Positions 37,401 through 47,731 of a stretch of 64,000 nt of DNA are shown here, one piece after another (positions within the stretch are counted from its first letter, which is position 1; the number at the start of each line of letters is the position of its first letter). Position numbers and translations under genes: made by a program. The notes under the pieces are model-generated. The model was not told the DNA's origin. It did no database searches and saw only the letters and a program-made list of their open reading frames with translations. Origin of the DNA: Zygaena filipendulae (Eukaryota > Arthropoda > Insecta > Lepidoptera > Zygaenidae); assembly GCA_907165275.2 (NCBI GenBank), contig OU015669.1, forward strand, positions 6,470,501 through 6,534,500, given 5' to 3'.

Positions 37401-37724
37401 ATGAGTCGTACAATCGAATTACTGGTGGGTGACACTTTTACGTTACACCAAATCATTTACGTTGGACTTTCCAGAGTTAAAACCTTAGATGGAGTACATC
37501 TTATCAATTTAGATCCAAGTCAGATCAAGGCACAAGAGAGATCTATTGTAGAGTACAACCGCCTGCGCACGTTATGGCGCCCTGACATGGCCAAATTAAC
37601 TATAAACAGAAAACGCGTAAAAAAAAAAAAAAAAAAAAACGGATACGGCAATTCACTCAAACATTTTAAACGTCCAAGAAAATACAGAAAACACAAAAAA
37701 GATAGTTATACCACGGAAACGTAG
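37401..37724 (+). pseudogene. Helitron helicase C-terminal fragment
   Basis: Within a 142-codon ORF (from 37296), residues 50-98 read LHQIIYVGLSRVKTLDGVHL, INLDPSQIKAQERSIVEYNR, LRTLWRPDM. 'YV(A/G)LSRV' is motif VI of PIF1-type SF1 helicases, and 'LINLDPSSIKA...EYNRLR' is the usual Helitron helicase C-terminus. Residues before about 45 do not match. After it comes a lysine-rich tail over a 20-A run (about 37620-37639). It is an isolated remnant without Rep or the other helicase motifs. Confidence 0.7.
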
Positions 37725-37750
37725 GAAACGTAGGAAAATAAACTAAATTG

Positions 37751-37806
37751 ACAAAAACCATTTTATTATGAATAATAAGTACCTACTAATAATTTCTGCA
37801 AAAAGT
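37751..37806 (+). repeat. Short duplicated segment, copy 1
   Basis: 'accattttattatgaataat', 'aagtacctactaataatttc', 'tgcaaaaag' recurs at 38522-38590 with small differences; probably 3' UTR of the element that carried the helicase fragment. Confidence 0.55.
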
Positions 37807-37867
37807 TTTTCTTTTCCGATTCATTTATCCATTTCTGTTAATATACAATAATATTGTGACCTATATA

Positions 37868-38005
37868 TCTAAACACGCAATAGCGTGTCAAGCCAAGTTC
37901 AGGCTAACAGAACTAGCGAGCAGCACCGTGTGTAACTTTTGACCCCGTCATAACTCAAAAACTATTTCACATAAACATGTCAATATGAATCACGTATTCT
38001 CAAAT
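37868..38005 (+). repeat. Dispersed repeat 'TCTAGACACG', copy 2
   Basis: 'acacgcaatagcgtgtcaag', 'agaactagcgagcagcaccg', 'caaaaactatttcacataaa' match copy 1 with substitutions. It follows the Helitron helicase fragment by 140 bp. Confidence 0.65.
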
Positions 38006-38239
38006 AGAAGCTTTGATTCTTCACTCGTTAGTACGTCACGCGATAGGAGCGATGCACGATCAGGGAAAAAAAATATAATCGTTTATACAGGTGCTGTCTG
38101 TCGACAAGAGTTGTAGTGTCATGTCTCCAAAATATTTTACTGCATGCGGTGTTTTCTTTAAATGTAAGCAAAATACGTTTTAATTATAAATGTAACTATT
38201 TTTATTCGTGTTTGTTTTATTTATTATTTGATCTATTGA

Positions 38240-38330
38240 ATCTAGACACGCTGTAGGATGTTAAGCCGAGTTTAAGCTGACAACTGGCGAGCAGCACTGT
38301 GTGTAATATTACACGAACCCTTACTTATTC
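38240..38330 (+). repeat. Dispersed repeat 'TCTAGACACG', copy 3
   Basis: 'tctagacacgctgtaggatg', 'aactggcgagcagcactgtg', 'gtaatattacacgaaccctt'. Shorter and more diverged than copy 1. Confidence 0.6.
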
Positions 38331-38521
38331 TGCCTGTAATGTAAGAATCATCAATCAAAATTTGATGACAGCCGGTCTTTGTATTTTATGGTCTTTACAT
38401 ATTTATGTATATGTTTATGTGTTATGGTCTTTACGTAGTGATTTGTTTTAAATCCAAACATGTTAGTTTCAGTAGGTACTTACTACCCCGTAAACGGATT
38501 GAAATACAATAGATTAACAGA

Positions 38522-38590
38522 GACCATTTGGTATTAATTTTATTATGAACAAGTACCTAATACCTACTAAGAATTTCTGTACAAAAAGTA
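38522..38590 (+). repeat. Short duplicated segment, copy 2
   Basis: 'aattttattatgaacaagta', 'cctactaagaatttctgtac', 'aaaaagta' matches 37751-37806 and ends six bases before the 168-bp inverted-repeat arm. Confidence 0.55.
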
Positions 38591-38595
38591 GTGAT

Positions 38596-39086
38596 ATCCC
38601 ATCAAAAACATAAATGTGAAAATGGAAGCCAAAGTTTGTGCTTATTTGTCGACTTCACCGACAAAAGAATTGATATCTAAATGGGTGCCAAGTTCTGTAG
38701 ATAATCCTGAAATATATTCAAAGGAGCATAGAACTTGGCTAGTTTTCACATTAAAGTTATCTTATATTTGCCTAAAAACTATAGTATAAATATTTTTGAT
38801 ATTGGCTTGTTTTTACCAGCAAACCAAATATTAAAGGGGTGAGATCTATTGACCTTACAGTATAAAAACAGTAACTTGCTCATAATAATATAAAGAAGAT
38901 ACATAATTCGAGTAGCTAAAGATAACTTTAATGTGAAAACTAGCCAAGTTCTATGCTCCTTTGAATATATTTCAGGATTATCTACAGAACTTGGCACCCA
39001 TTTAGATATCAATTCTTTTGTCGGTGAAGTCGACAAATAAGCACAAACTTTGGCTTCCATTTTCACATTTATGTTTTTGATGGGAT
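38596..39086. repeat. Large inverted repeat, two perfect 168-bp arms around a 155-bp spacer
   Basis: Left arm 38596-38763 and right arm 38919-39086 are reverse complements with no mismatch I could find. Each arm, read inward, has a start codon (ATGGAAGCCAAAG) and 47 open codons (MEAKVCAYLSTSPTKELISK, then WVPSSVDNPEIYSKEH, RTWLVFTLKLS). On the plus strand the frame then stops after YICLKTIV; on the minus strand it runs 36 codons further into the spacer (95-codon ORF 38779-39066). The spacer is AT-rich and not palindromic. No clear TSD was found. The product is not recognised. It could be a foldback transposon, an inverted duplication of a gene fragment, or a hairpin-RNA locus. Confidence 0.85.
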
Positions 39087-39188
39087 GCTAGTTTTGACAA
39101 TAAAATATCATTTAGTTTTTCTAATCTCTCCATCATCACTACGTATTTCGTTCTTCAACATTAGGACATTCAACAACTGCGTTTGCCC

Positions 39189-39363
39189 CCTCGTTAATTT
39201 CAGAGTTCCCGCGGGAATTACGAGACAAACTATACGTGTAAACCTGACAACGTGTATGCAAAATTTCGTGATATACCGATTGAGTAGTTTAGGCATGAAG
39301 TCAAAACAAATAAACAAACAAATAAAATCAAACACCCATATACATATTACAATACTATTATAA
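39189..39363 (-). mobile_element. Helitron-like element, degraded 3' end
   Basis: 'cagagttcccgcgggaatta', 'cctgacaacgtgtatgcaaa', a (CAAA)n tract and 'caatactattataaaag'. Lies 100 bp outside the right arm of the 38596-39086 inverted repeat. Confidence 0.6.
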
Positions 39364-39514
39364 AAGAAAAAAAAAATGTTTCAAAATTAAAATTCTACAA
39401 ATAAGTTAATCTTTATTTACGGTCATGATCAAAAGATCTTTTACTCTGATGGAAAAAGAACTGAAAATATAACTCATTGAACAGTTAAAATATAGAGCAC
39501 TCTCTACATACCAT

Positions 39515-39700
39515 ATCGGCCTGGTGCGGGCGGGCGCGGCGAACAATAAAACATAGTGATTAATTTATCGGCGCGGGCGCAGGCTAACGAGGAACTATTC
39601 GGGGTCAGACGCGATACGATTTGTATCCGGTGCGCGTTCGGACCCACCGGTGCGCTCCGCCTTTGTGCGCCGGACAAAAATTGGGCACCGATGGATACTG
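39515..39700. other. GC-rich block of unknown nature
   Basis: 'ggcctggtgcgggcgggcgc' through 'tgtgcgccggacaaaaattg'. A 68-codon minus-strand ORF covers it but has no splice sites, domain or family resemblance. It lies 600 bp 3' of the PAS-A exon in transcript terms. Confidence 0.4.
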
Positions 39701-40288
39701 ATTTCGCCAATTATTACGTTTAATTATTTGTTTTATTTATTTATGTTACAATATATAATAGGTACTTACAAATAATATATGAAAATATAACAATAATATC
39801 AATGTTTGGATATTAGCATGCAACGCCACCTCTCGTAAAATTGATAAACCTTATTTTGTTGTTATAAACTTCTATTAGGTAAGTTACTAAACAGCCAGAA
39901 TTAGGGTGAACAGAAATTTTAGTCGCATAAATGTTTATTCTGATGCGGGGACCGAACTTCTTTACTTGCTACATAACCAGCACTTCTCATAATTATGCTC
40001 ATTTACTGATGTTCTATGAACAATCTCCTGCTAATGTAAAATTAAATCAACTCAATTATTATGTGCTTTATCCACGAATACTTGCATCCAATTTTTTTTT
40101 CATTTCTAATAACAGAAATCAGAGTATTAAATTTGAAAACATTGGTCTCGAAATTTAAATTTTCCTTTAATTTGAGTTTGGAAGACTTTAAAAAAATCAT
40201 AGCGCTATACGACTACGAGACACTATCCTAATAGGTGAGCTTTTATTCACTGACTTAACAATAATGGAGGTTTTGTATGAAAACTCAC

Positions 40289-40378
40289 CATTGAATGTCC
40301 TAGGTATTCTGCCGCGTTGTCGGAAATGTACAAAAGTTTTCCATTCTGCGTCATCATCATCAAGAATCCGTTGAGAGC
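40289..40378 (-). CDS. dys: dysfusion exon, start of PAS-A domain
   Basis: A 90-nt, phase 0-0 exon of 30 codons on the minus strand. The acceptor reads ttttatttcag and the donor ATG|GTGAGT. It encodes [20 protein letters not shown] followed by [10 protein letters not shown], the start of a PAS-A fold. The pattern ([17 protein letters not shown]) is characteristic of bHLH-PAS factors and closest, from memory, to dysfusion/NPAS4-type proteins. Dysfusion heterodimerises with an ARNT/Tango-class partner, acts in the nucleus, and in Drosophila controls tracheal branch fusion and leg-joint formation. The next exon continues the domain without a phase break. Confidence 0.85.
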
Positions 40379-41911
40379 CTGAAATAAAAAAAAGTTCTTA
40401 AAAACCAGCTTTTAGCAGCTTTCGTCACACTAATAAAAAATATTTTATAGTCTCGGTAGTATTATCTATATATGTATGACCATAAGTTATTATTGTTTTA
40501 TTTTTCATAAAGGTTTTTTAACTTATAATAAGTATTCAAAAAATATACAGAACGAATCTGTTTTCTTAGGAAAAATAAAAGCTTTTTCACTTCTTTATCG
40601 TTGTGGTAGATAGTTTTGAACTTGCTATCTTTATGCTGTGTATAAAAACTGATAGCTTTGAACGTTTCCGTCATGTTTTCGTCAAATACATACTTATACC
40701 TATCTATTTTTGTATAGATAATATTAAGTCTGTATGTTTGTAAATTTCGATGTAGGAAGTAATCTCTAGAACTACTAAAACGTTTCTAAATTCTTTCACT
40801 GGTAGAAAGCTACAGTATCCTTACGTGTTATAAGATGCTTTTTTATCTCAGAACAAAAACTTACCGCAGGAATACCGAAATTTATGCAGTTGAAAGCGCG
40901 AGGGAAACGGCTTTTTGATTTATTTACCAAATTTTCAATAAAATAATTTAAGGTAAGGCTATGTATGCCTATGCGTTTATCACATTGGCCGTAACATAAA
41001 TGACTAATCTAGGTCTTAGAATAGGACATAGGTTACTTTCATCCCGATACATAGAGTTACCGAGAGAATTGTTAAATTGAGGCGAGTGAAACCGCGGGAC
41101 ACCAGCTAGTTAGTAACAAAATGATTTCTCTGCGTTCTCGCTAATCTGTATTCTATTATTCGCTCCAGCCGCGGTCCGCGATACATCTGAGTTATGATCC
41201 GAATAAATTAAATCGGCACACAATCGCCTCAACAATCGCACCACGCCGGCACAATCGCAAATTTGTCACATAAACCAGCGAGTTAGCTCGCTATTATGAT
41301 TTTAAGCAAAATAATACCTATTCAAAGACGATATTATTCAACTGTATCTTTTTTATTGCATAATATGAACTAACAATAAGTGTAGATGGCAGATGCTTAT
41401 AAGTTTTAAACAAAACAATATATTTAAACCATGTTTCCTCGCTTTTCTTTCCAGTGGTTAAATGACTAGGTATATTCTGAAATAGGTAAGTATGGATAAA
41501 GAACCAAATAACGATTTCCATCATTCCCACCTGGTAAATAAATTTTCATTTTCATCTGCCACAATGTTCGAAATCAGAAATGACTAACAAAATAACTCAC
41601 TAATGACTTTGCTTTAATGTTTTTTGAGATGATTAAACAAAAAGGAAAATAAATACCATACGGCGGTAAAAAAAAATTGTTCACAGGTTGTTATTAAAAA
41701 CCTCAAAATTATACTTAATTAGTGGGTTGTGATTGACCACACCCTGTTAATGTAGAGTTACGCAACTGTTAAATATAGAATGCGATTTCAAAAACAAGAT
41801 TTTTAATTAAGAATACTATAAATAATATTTTTTAGTAACAAGTTCATACTTACTTACTATGAGAAATAAAGTAAATGTAAGTATTTTACGAAACTTAAAA
41901 TTTAAACTTAC
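40379..41911 (-). other. dysfusion intron of 1.5 kb
   Basis: The shortest of the four complete introns. It contains two degraded plus-orientation Helitron-like fragments (40725-40895 and 41020-41109) and otherwise AT-rich sequence with no feature seen. Confidence 0.6.
40725..41109 (+). mobile_element. Two degraded Helitron-like fragments
   Basis: 40725-40895 shares 'gatgtaggaagtaatctct' and 'gaactactaaaacg' with the copy at 61786. 41020-41109 is a 3' end: 'gcgagtgaaaccgcgggaca' then CCAGCTAG. Confidence 0.55.
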
Positions 41912-41973
41912 CTTTGAAAATCCAAAATTTGATGCATTTGTTGGTTGATGTATGATGTCGAAGCGTTTGAAGA
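41912..41973 (-). CDS. dys: dysfusion (bHLH-PAS) internal exon between bHLH and PAS-A
   Basis: Read on the minus strand, a pyrimidine-rich acceptor (cttttgttgcag) precedes a 62-nt exon that ends ...TTTTCAAAG followed by the donor GTAAGT. After two bases finishing a split codon it reads FKRFDIIHQP...FGFSK and ends in phase 0, which fits the next exon (ALNGF...). In dysfusion proteins a VFKRF-like segment follows helix 2 of the bHLH and leads into PAS-A; that placement is from family knowledge. The exon is too short to identify alone, so the call rests on splice sites, phase and the strong identity of the next exons. The bHLH exon upstream was not found in 41974-64000 and is probably beyond the window. 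Confidence 0.72.
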
Positions 41974-42169
41974 CTGCAACAAAAGGCATGAAATAAACAT
42001 TATATTATTTTTGGCCAATCTACAATATTTTGTTGCTGGTGGAACCGTGGAAATAATCTATATAAATTTTCAGCAACTGAATTCTATGAAGAGAAACAAA
42101 ATACATATATTATACGTTGTACATATTGCTAGATTCATATGTTTAGATTTAGAGTTTGCGAAAAAATAA

Positions 42170-42450
42170 AGTAATAATAATTATAATAATAAATAATCCA
42201 CTTCACAACACACAGATCTTGACACTTGAACCTATTATTAGCTTGTGTGGTGGAAACCAAGCAAACGTGGTATATTATACTACATAGAATTACACATATA
42301 TTATACTATAGATATATGTATAAACACACCCAGACTGGAAAGTGCAACCCTGCGTTCATCACACAAAGTGAACCCCTACCGGTATTGAACTCGGAACCTT
42401 TTGATTAGTGGGGAGGCATGGTGACATACTACGCCAATCGGGTCGTACCT
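42170..42450 (-). mobile_element. tRNA-derived SINE, near full length
   Basis: On the minus strand it starts 'cgattggcgtagtatgtcac' (A-box-like), has a B-box-like GGTTCCGAGTTCAATACC, a unique body ('ccagtctgggtgtg...') and ends in an (ATT)n tail. An orthologous-looking copy lies at 26939-27350. Confidence 0.65.
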
Positions 42451-42559
42451 AAGTAGCTACAGTACAATTTGATCCAAAAAAAGGATTATTGACGGTTTAG
42501 CATAAAGTTAATAAGTATCGTCAAAAAATGGTCGAAATTAGACTAACGTGTAGAAAATC

Positions 42560-42697
42560 TTTGAATCGTTCGAATTACTTGCGCACCCGGAATCGTAAGA
42601 TTTGCATGCGAATGCTCATATTATATTCTCTAAACGTTCGCATGCGAATCTTGCGATTCCGTGTACGAAAGTAGGTACTTAATTCGAACGATTCAAA
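42560..42697. repeat. Imperfect foldback repeat
   Basis: Left arm 42560-42618 (tttgaatcgttcgaatta...cgcatgcgaa) pairs with right arm 42631-42697. The right arm has about 12 extra bases (agtacctacttt in complement). Probably a small foldback MITE; no TSD was identified. Confidence 0.7.
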
Positions 42698-44630
42698 AAT
42701 ACCATCCCACTAACAGTGAAACTAAAATATGATGATGATAATATTATGTTTGATTTGCAGCCATGTTGTTAGCCGCTATTATAACAATAGCCGTACACAT
42801 TATTAGCGTCGATCGTCGTTATGTGACATATATCATTACGCCCACGTACAATAATCGGTAATATTGTGTCCACAAAACAGTTAATATGATCGTAATGCGA
42901 TCGGTTTGCGTTACTCTGAATACAAGAAATCATAACGCATAAGGCGTATGTAATGATTGCTATACAGTTGGCTTTAAACGGGATTCCGATTCTGATTTTG
43001 GAATTTAATATTTCTGAAGCTTTAAACATAAAACAAACAGAAAAAAGGAAGATGGGAACTTGTTTTCTTATTATGTTTCTAATGTGCCCATGTTATTTCA
43101 GAAACCATACGACCGATTTATATGATTCTTTTGCTGAAGTATTATATTAGGTAAATATTTATGTAGAATTTTCAGTAAATAAATCATTAAATGAAAAAGG
43201 GTTTAAATCCAGGCGTGTTAAATATTTTGGTAATGATTTTATAATATATAGTCGATATGAGAAGAGTGTTTTAACTTTAGCATATATCCCAAAAAAAGGA
43301 GTGGAAAAGAATAATCTAAAGAACACTGGAATAATAAAATGTAAGTAGGTATATGTTTTTCGTGAATTATCTAAGTTGCGTTTACCAGTAAGTTCGCTTG
43401 TGTATGAGTAATCTTGACTTCATCTTTTTAGTTTAAATAACATTTTATTAAATGTTTTTTTTTTTTTAACATCTGTTGAATATTATATTGACTTGTAAAG
43501 ATCGAGACAGGAAAATTAAATTGGCATAAAAACAATCAAAAACAATCATCCTATAAATACAAGCTGTTCTATATCTAAAGGCAAAATACAACGAACAATC
43601 GATAATTTGGGGCAGCCCACTCGACCTGATACACATCGCATCGTATCAACACCGAATATCGACTATAAAGAGAAGGTATTGTACTCTGTAGTCTGATATA
43701 ATCCGTTGTACCTTCTTCTTGAATATACTATGATTCTTGAGGAACTAGAACGGTCCGATTTGTACATTACTCTCCTTGTCATCTTCCTGAAGGAACCATA
43801 GTCTTCATGCCTTATGTATACACAGGTCTACCTACCTACATCTATCCACGTACCTATCAGGTCTTCCTTGCCTAGAACTTTACAAAGACCGACTTGTGAT
43901 AATACTCGTATATACAATACATTAAATGACGTAATATTTGTCAGCCCATCATTCATAACTTAACGTCAAAAACAAACTACAAACCTAACTTGTAGATAAT
44001 CTATTTATCTAATTATTATCTATTAAATTTTTATCGGTGTTGAAAAATATTTCTACGCAACACACGCCTCTGTATCTTTGATGCCATCTACAAATTGATT
44101 GAATGTAACACTTTAACAAGAACAATACGCTGACAGTAAAATTGCGACACACAAAATTCAATATTAATCAAACACTTCAATTCGATTGAATCGTATATGT
44201 ACCGTACTTAGTTAGTTTTCGACATTAAACAATTGCGAAAGGAATTAAATAGCAGAGCTCAAATAGAATATTCATCATCGAATTGCACTTACGGGACAGG
44301 CATAGTTGGTTATAATTAATCGAATCTATCGATCGATACTTTCTCAACCGACGGCCCGGGAAACAACGATAAACAATAACCGAGAGTGGCCACCCGATTA
44401 TATCGATAAGATATCGACGGAATAATTCCCGTCTCTAATGGGCCCGCCGCTGTGTATAAGGGGATTTACACTTTCTAAACTATCACAAAAGGGGTTCTCT
44501 GAAGGATGGATTAGAATATTGATATGGTTATAGCTGTTGATTAACCAACGGGGGCCATTATGAAATCTTGTTATAGTATCTGCACGTAATCGATTTTGTT
44601 TACTAAGGAAAGAAACCTTAGATTATTTAA

Positions 44631-44857
44631 TCCTACTAATATTATAAATGCGAAAGTTTGTAAGAATGTATGGATGGATGGATGGATGGATGGATGGAGG
44701 GATGTTTGTTACTTTTTCACGCAAAACTACTGGATGGATTTAAATGAAACTTTACAATAATATAGCTTATACATCAGATTAACACATAGGGTACTTTTTA
44801 TCCCAGAATTCCCGCAACTCTGAAATTAACGCGGGTGAAACCGTGGGGCACAACTAG
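44631..44857 (+). mobile_element. Helitron-like element with intact termini and (GGAT)n
   Basis: TCCTACTAATATTATAAATG after A, 'gcgaaagtttgtaagaatg', a run of GGAT units at about 44669-44700, 'aatatagcttatacatcag', hairpin 'cgcgggtgaaaccgtg', ACAACTAG before T. This LEP1-like architecture combines TC and CTAG ends with an internal microsatellite. Confidence 0.87.
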
Positions 44858-44994
44858 TATATGATATATTCACATGCGCTACTAAACGCAAAATAGCACG
44901 ATAAATTGATATGGTAACTAAAAACCACACTAACATTGTACGTACCTATGTCCAAACCAACTAGCAATTATGATCATCACTACGTCATAGTATA

Positions 44995-45105
44995 AAAAAA
45001 TCGCTTCCCTCTGCCTGTCTGTCCCTATGTATGCTCAGATCATTAAAACTACGCAATGGATTTTGATGCGGTTTTTTCAATAGATAGAGTGATATGAATA
45101 GAGTG
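44995..45105 (+). mobile_element. 5' fragment of a Helitron-like element
   Basis: 'cctgcctgtctgtccctatg', 'gcaatggattttgatgcggt', 'aatagatagagtgat' are the complement of the middle of the 17999 copy. Confidence 0.55.
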
Positions 45106-45638
45106 AGTGACAAACAACAATATTAACTCACATTCGCATTCGCATCGCAATTTTAATTATATTTCTTTAAATTAAATCTTGCGAAAGCCCTACCCTAAAG
45201 TTAATTAAGCTAAGCAATCAAGTAAACCGCGTGACATTTTAAGCAAATGACACCTTATTCACCCGCCGGTGATCTGTGTTGCCAGCTCAAAACATAGATA
45301 CGTGTCTGAGTATCTTTAGCACTTAGACTAAGAGCGATAGAACACATCTCGGGCTAATGTGCAAGATTGTAGGGCTGACAGCACCACTGAATCAGTGTTG
45401 AACTGTAATACGTGTAACCTCCAAACGACCTGCATTTAACTGGAGTCAAAGTGTTTGCGTTCCATTTACTAGAACTGCTCTTTACTTTGCCAATAGTATA
45501 TTCTCCTTACGTATTTAAAACCAACGCAATCCTATTTTTGCGTCTAGAAATGCAGTCAGGATAACTGATATAGACATATCCCTTCGCAGCTTTTGTGTTT
45601 GACAGGAAAAGTTGAGTCAAAATTATCAAAATACGTTT

Positions 45639-45695
45639 TAAGCGACTTCCAAAAAGGAGAAGGTTCTTTGTTTGGCTGTGTGTATGTTTTTTTAG
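45639..45695. repeat. Short dispersed repeat 'CCGACTTCC'
   Basis: 'agcgacttccaaaaaggaga', 'aggttctttgtttggctgtg', 'tgtatg' then T-rich; related to 19719 and 55117. Confidence 0.5.
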
Positions 45696-45910
45696 TTTTT
45701 TACTATTATCGCGTTTAAAGTCCCACAAAAAAAAAAAACATACACACAGCCTCTAGTAAGTATTCTCCTTCAATTTATTTTGAAATGAAATAGGTATAGG
45801 AAATATATGTATGTGAGAAGATTTAATTTGCGAATGGCAATAGTGTGAAGGAATGAACACCTTTAAAGAAAATTTTCGGAAAAAGTATTTACTATATTGC
45901 TAGAAATAAT

Positions 45911-46098
45911 ACACTAATTTCGGATTTCCCGTGGGAATTCCTCGATAAAAGTACCCTATGTCATGCAGTAACTCTTTTGTTTGCTATGAGCAAATTAATT
46001 AAAGGATTTTAAAATTGGTTTAGTAGTTTTTGAGTTTATCCATTATAAACAAACATACAAAAAAATAAAATCTTTTCTCTTTATAATATTAGCATAAA
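45911..46098 (-). mobile_element. Helitron-like element, 3' end lost
   Basis: 'cggatttcccgtgggaattc', 'aaaagtaccctatgtcatgc', 'agtagtttttgagtttatcc' and the 5' end 'tttataatattagcat'. Confidence 0.6.
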
Positions 46099-46689
46099 TG
46101 TCTATATTTTTTTTACAAATTCGTAAATTTTCGACATACCTATTTAATTCGAAAACTCACTTTCATTTAGCTTGAGACAAATACGTACAAAAACCGACTT
46201 GCCTCAGGCATAAATCCGAGTCACAACAAATAGCTCACGAACGAGCCGTACTGATGCCGAAGCGGCGACCGTTTGTCTCGACGCCCGTCTCGAGTTTCAC
46301 AAATTATTTTGTTGCATTAAAATTAATGCTAACACAGAAATCTGTGGTATAGGCGATTATATATTTTATCTCTGTAGCTTTTTATTAATTGTCACTAATT
46401 TTGTTGGCAAAATGAAATTACTATGGGACCCAAAATATTTATATTATATTTTATAAAAATCCTGTTTAGAGAGTAGAAAAAGTTCAATTTCAATTTAATA
46501 CCTTTGTTGCTGAATCTTACTTCTTGCATAGGTACAAATTAATTATTTTCCCTTCAAGAGACCTAGGCGCAGGATGCTGGATGTTATAAAGAAGTACCTG
46601 CCTTCTACTAACTACTGCTTTCAAGATTCTTATAACAACTAAATTGATTCCCCTTTTTAGATATCTATATTATATAAGTAATAATACGT

Positions 46690-46790
46690 AGTGCATACCA
46701 CTTTTGCTTGGTTTCTACAAGCTTGCTTAGCGTGGGATCGAGTGTTCTGTGCGTTGTGAAATGTTATTATTGTTTCATTAAAATAAAATA
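46690..46790 (+). mobile_element. SINE fragment
   Basis: 'tgcttggtttctacaagctt', 'gtgggatcgagtgttctgtg' and 'cgttgtgaaatgttattatt' are the tail half of the 42170 SINE in opposite orientation, 5' truncated. Confidence 0.55.
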
Positions 46791-47297
46791 AAAATCAAAG
46801 AATATTCTGGGTGTAACTAATTGTGAAGTACATTAATTAGCGGTGCAGGCTGGAGCAGCGCGGGTGATCGTTTTGAAATGCGCCCGCGCTCCTGCGCGCT
46901 AATCAATTCTAACTCAGCACCCATTTATCTAGTAGAGTTGATTTAAAATTGACGATCCATTTCAATGTTTGCTTATTAGCATCATTATGAGCTATACTAA
47001 TTTTAGACCAATTGTCTTTTGTTTCCTGATACAAATATTTTTTTACTCTTTCTTTTTTTTTTGGTGTAGGTACTTACCTGCCAACTAAAATATAATATAA
47101 TAAATTATCATATATCATTGCCTGGTTCACTCAAAAGATGATTTGATATAGTTTCCTACATACATGTTAAATTAAAAAAATATATATATCTACGTTTGTC
47201 ATCTTTTTATAAATTGCTTGGTTTACACGACGCGAGCGTTATATAGTGTCTCTATGCTACGATCTGCGTGCTGTGAAGAGTTGTGATCTTCCCTTAA

Positions 47298-47561
47298 TGG
47301 GCTTATTACACTACTTCCAATTTAGGGAATCTAAATCGGATACAATTTAGGATCAGTGAGTGAGAGAGAGAGAGCGAGTGATCACACTACACTAAATTGT
47401 ACCCTAAGTCAACTACTCTATAGGGTACATTTTAATGTAGTGTGATCATTCGCTCTCTCTCTCACTCACTTATCCTAAATCTGAACCAACTGTTCTAACT
47501 TCGATTACACCTTCCGATTTCGTAGATTGGTGTCTGACAAATTGTAAAGTGTGATAAGCGT
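47298..47561. mobile_element. Foldback MITE flanked by TTAA
   Basis: TTAA occurs on both sides (47294-47297 and 47562-47565). Ends GGCTTATTACACT and the complement of CGCTTATCACACT form terminal repeats. The core has two long arms (47346-47406 and 47421-47479) pairing over about 60 bp, each with a (GA)n/(CT)n run and 'gatcacactaca'. TTAA targets recall piggyBac, but the ends are not the usual CCC form, so the superfamily is open. Confidence 0.78.
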
Positions 47562-47731
47562 TTAATACATAAAATATCATTAATTGTGGCTGTGTTGCAT
47601 ATCTGGATGCTGTAGCGCCAGGAGCGCTGCAGGGGCGATGACGCGGTCAGTGCTGTATCACTTCCCGAGTGGAATCACCGGTAATTTATGGAGACATTTG
47701 TTACAGTAAGTACCCATCTAGGGTACACAGA

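Larger units (their letters stand above)
24881..40288 (-). other. dysfusion intron of 15.4 kb, repeat-rich
   Basis: Contains a SINE broken by a Helitron (26939-27350), MITEs at 27726 and 28490, a GC island (28860-29015), a tandem Helitron array (32460-32912), a 57-T run (33805), Helitron helicase and gag fossils (36.8-37.6 kb) and the large inverted repeat (38596-39086). Nothing assignable was seen in 25360-26930, 29515-31360 (except a short retroelement tail at 30618), 31410-32455, 33970-34530 or 39720-40285. Confidence 0.6.

Noticed and set aside
39504..39710. 68-codon minus-strand ORF in a GC-rich block near the PAS-A exon
   Set aside because: Checked as a possible dysfusion exon; no PAS or family-like residues and no acceptor/donor pair in a fitting phase.
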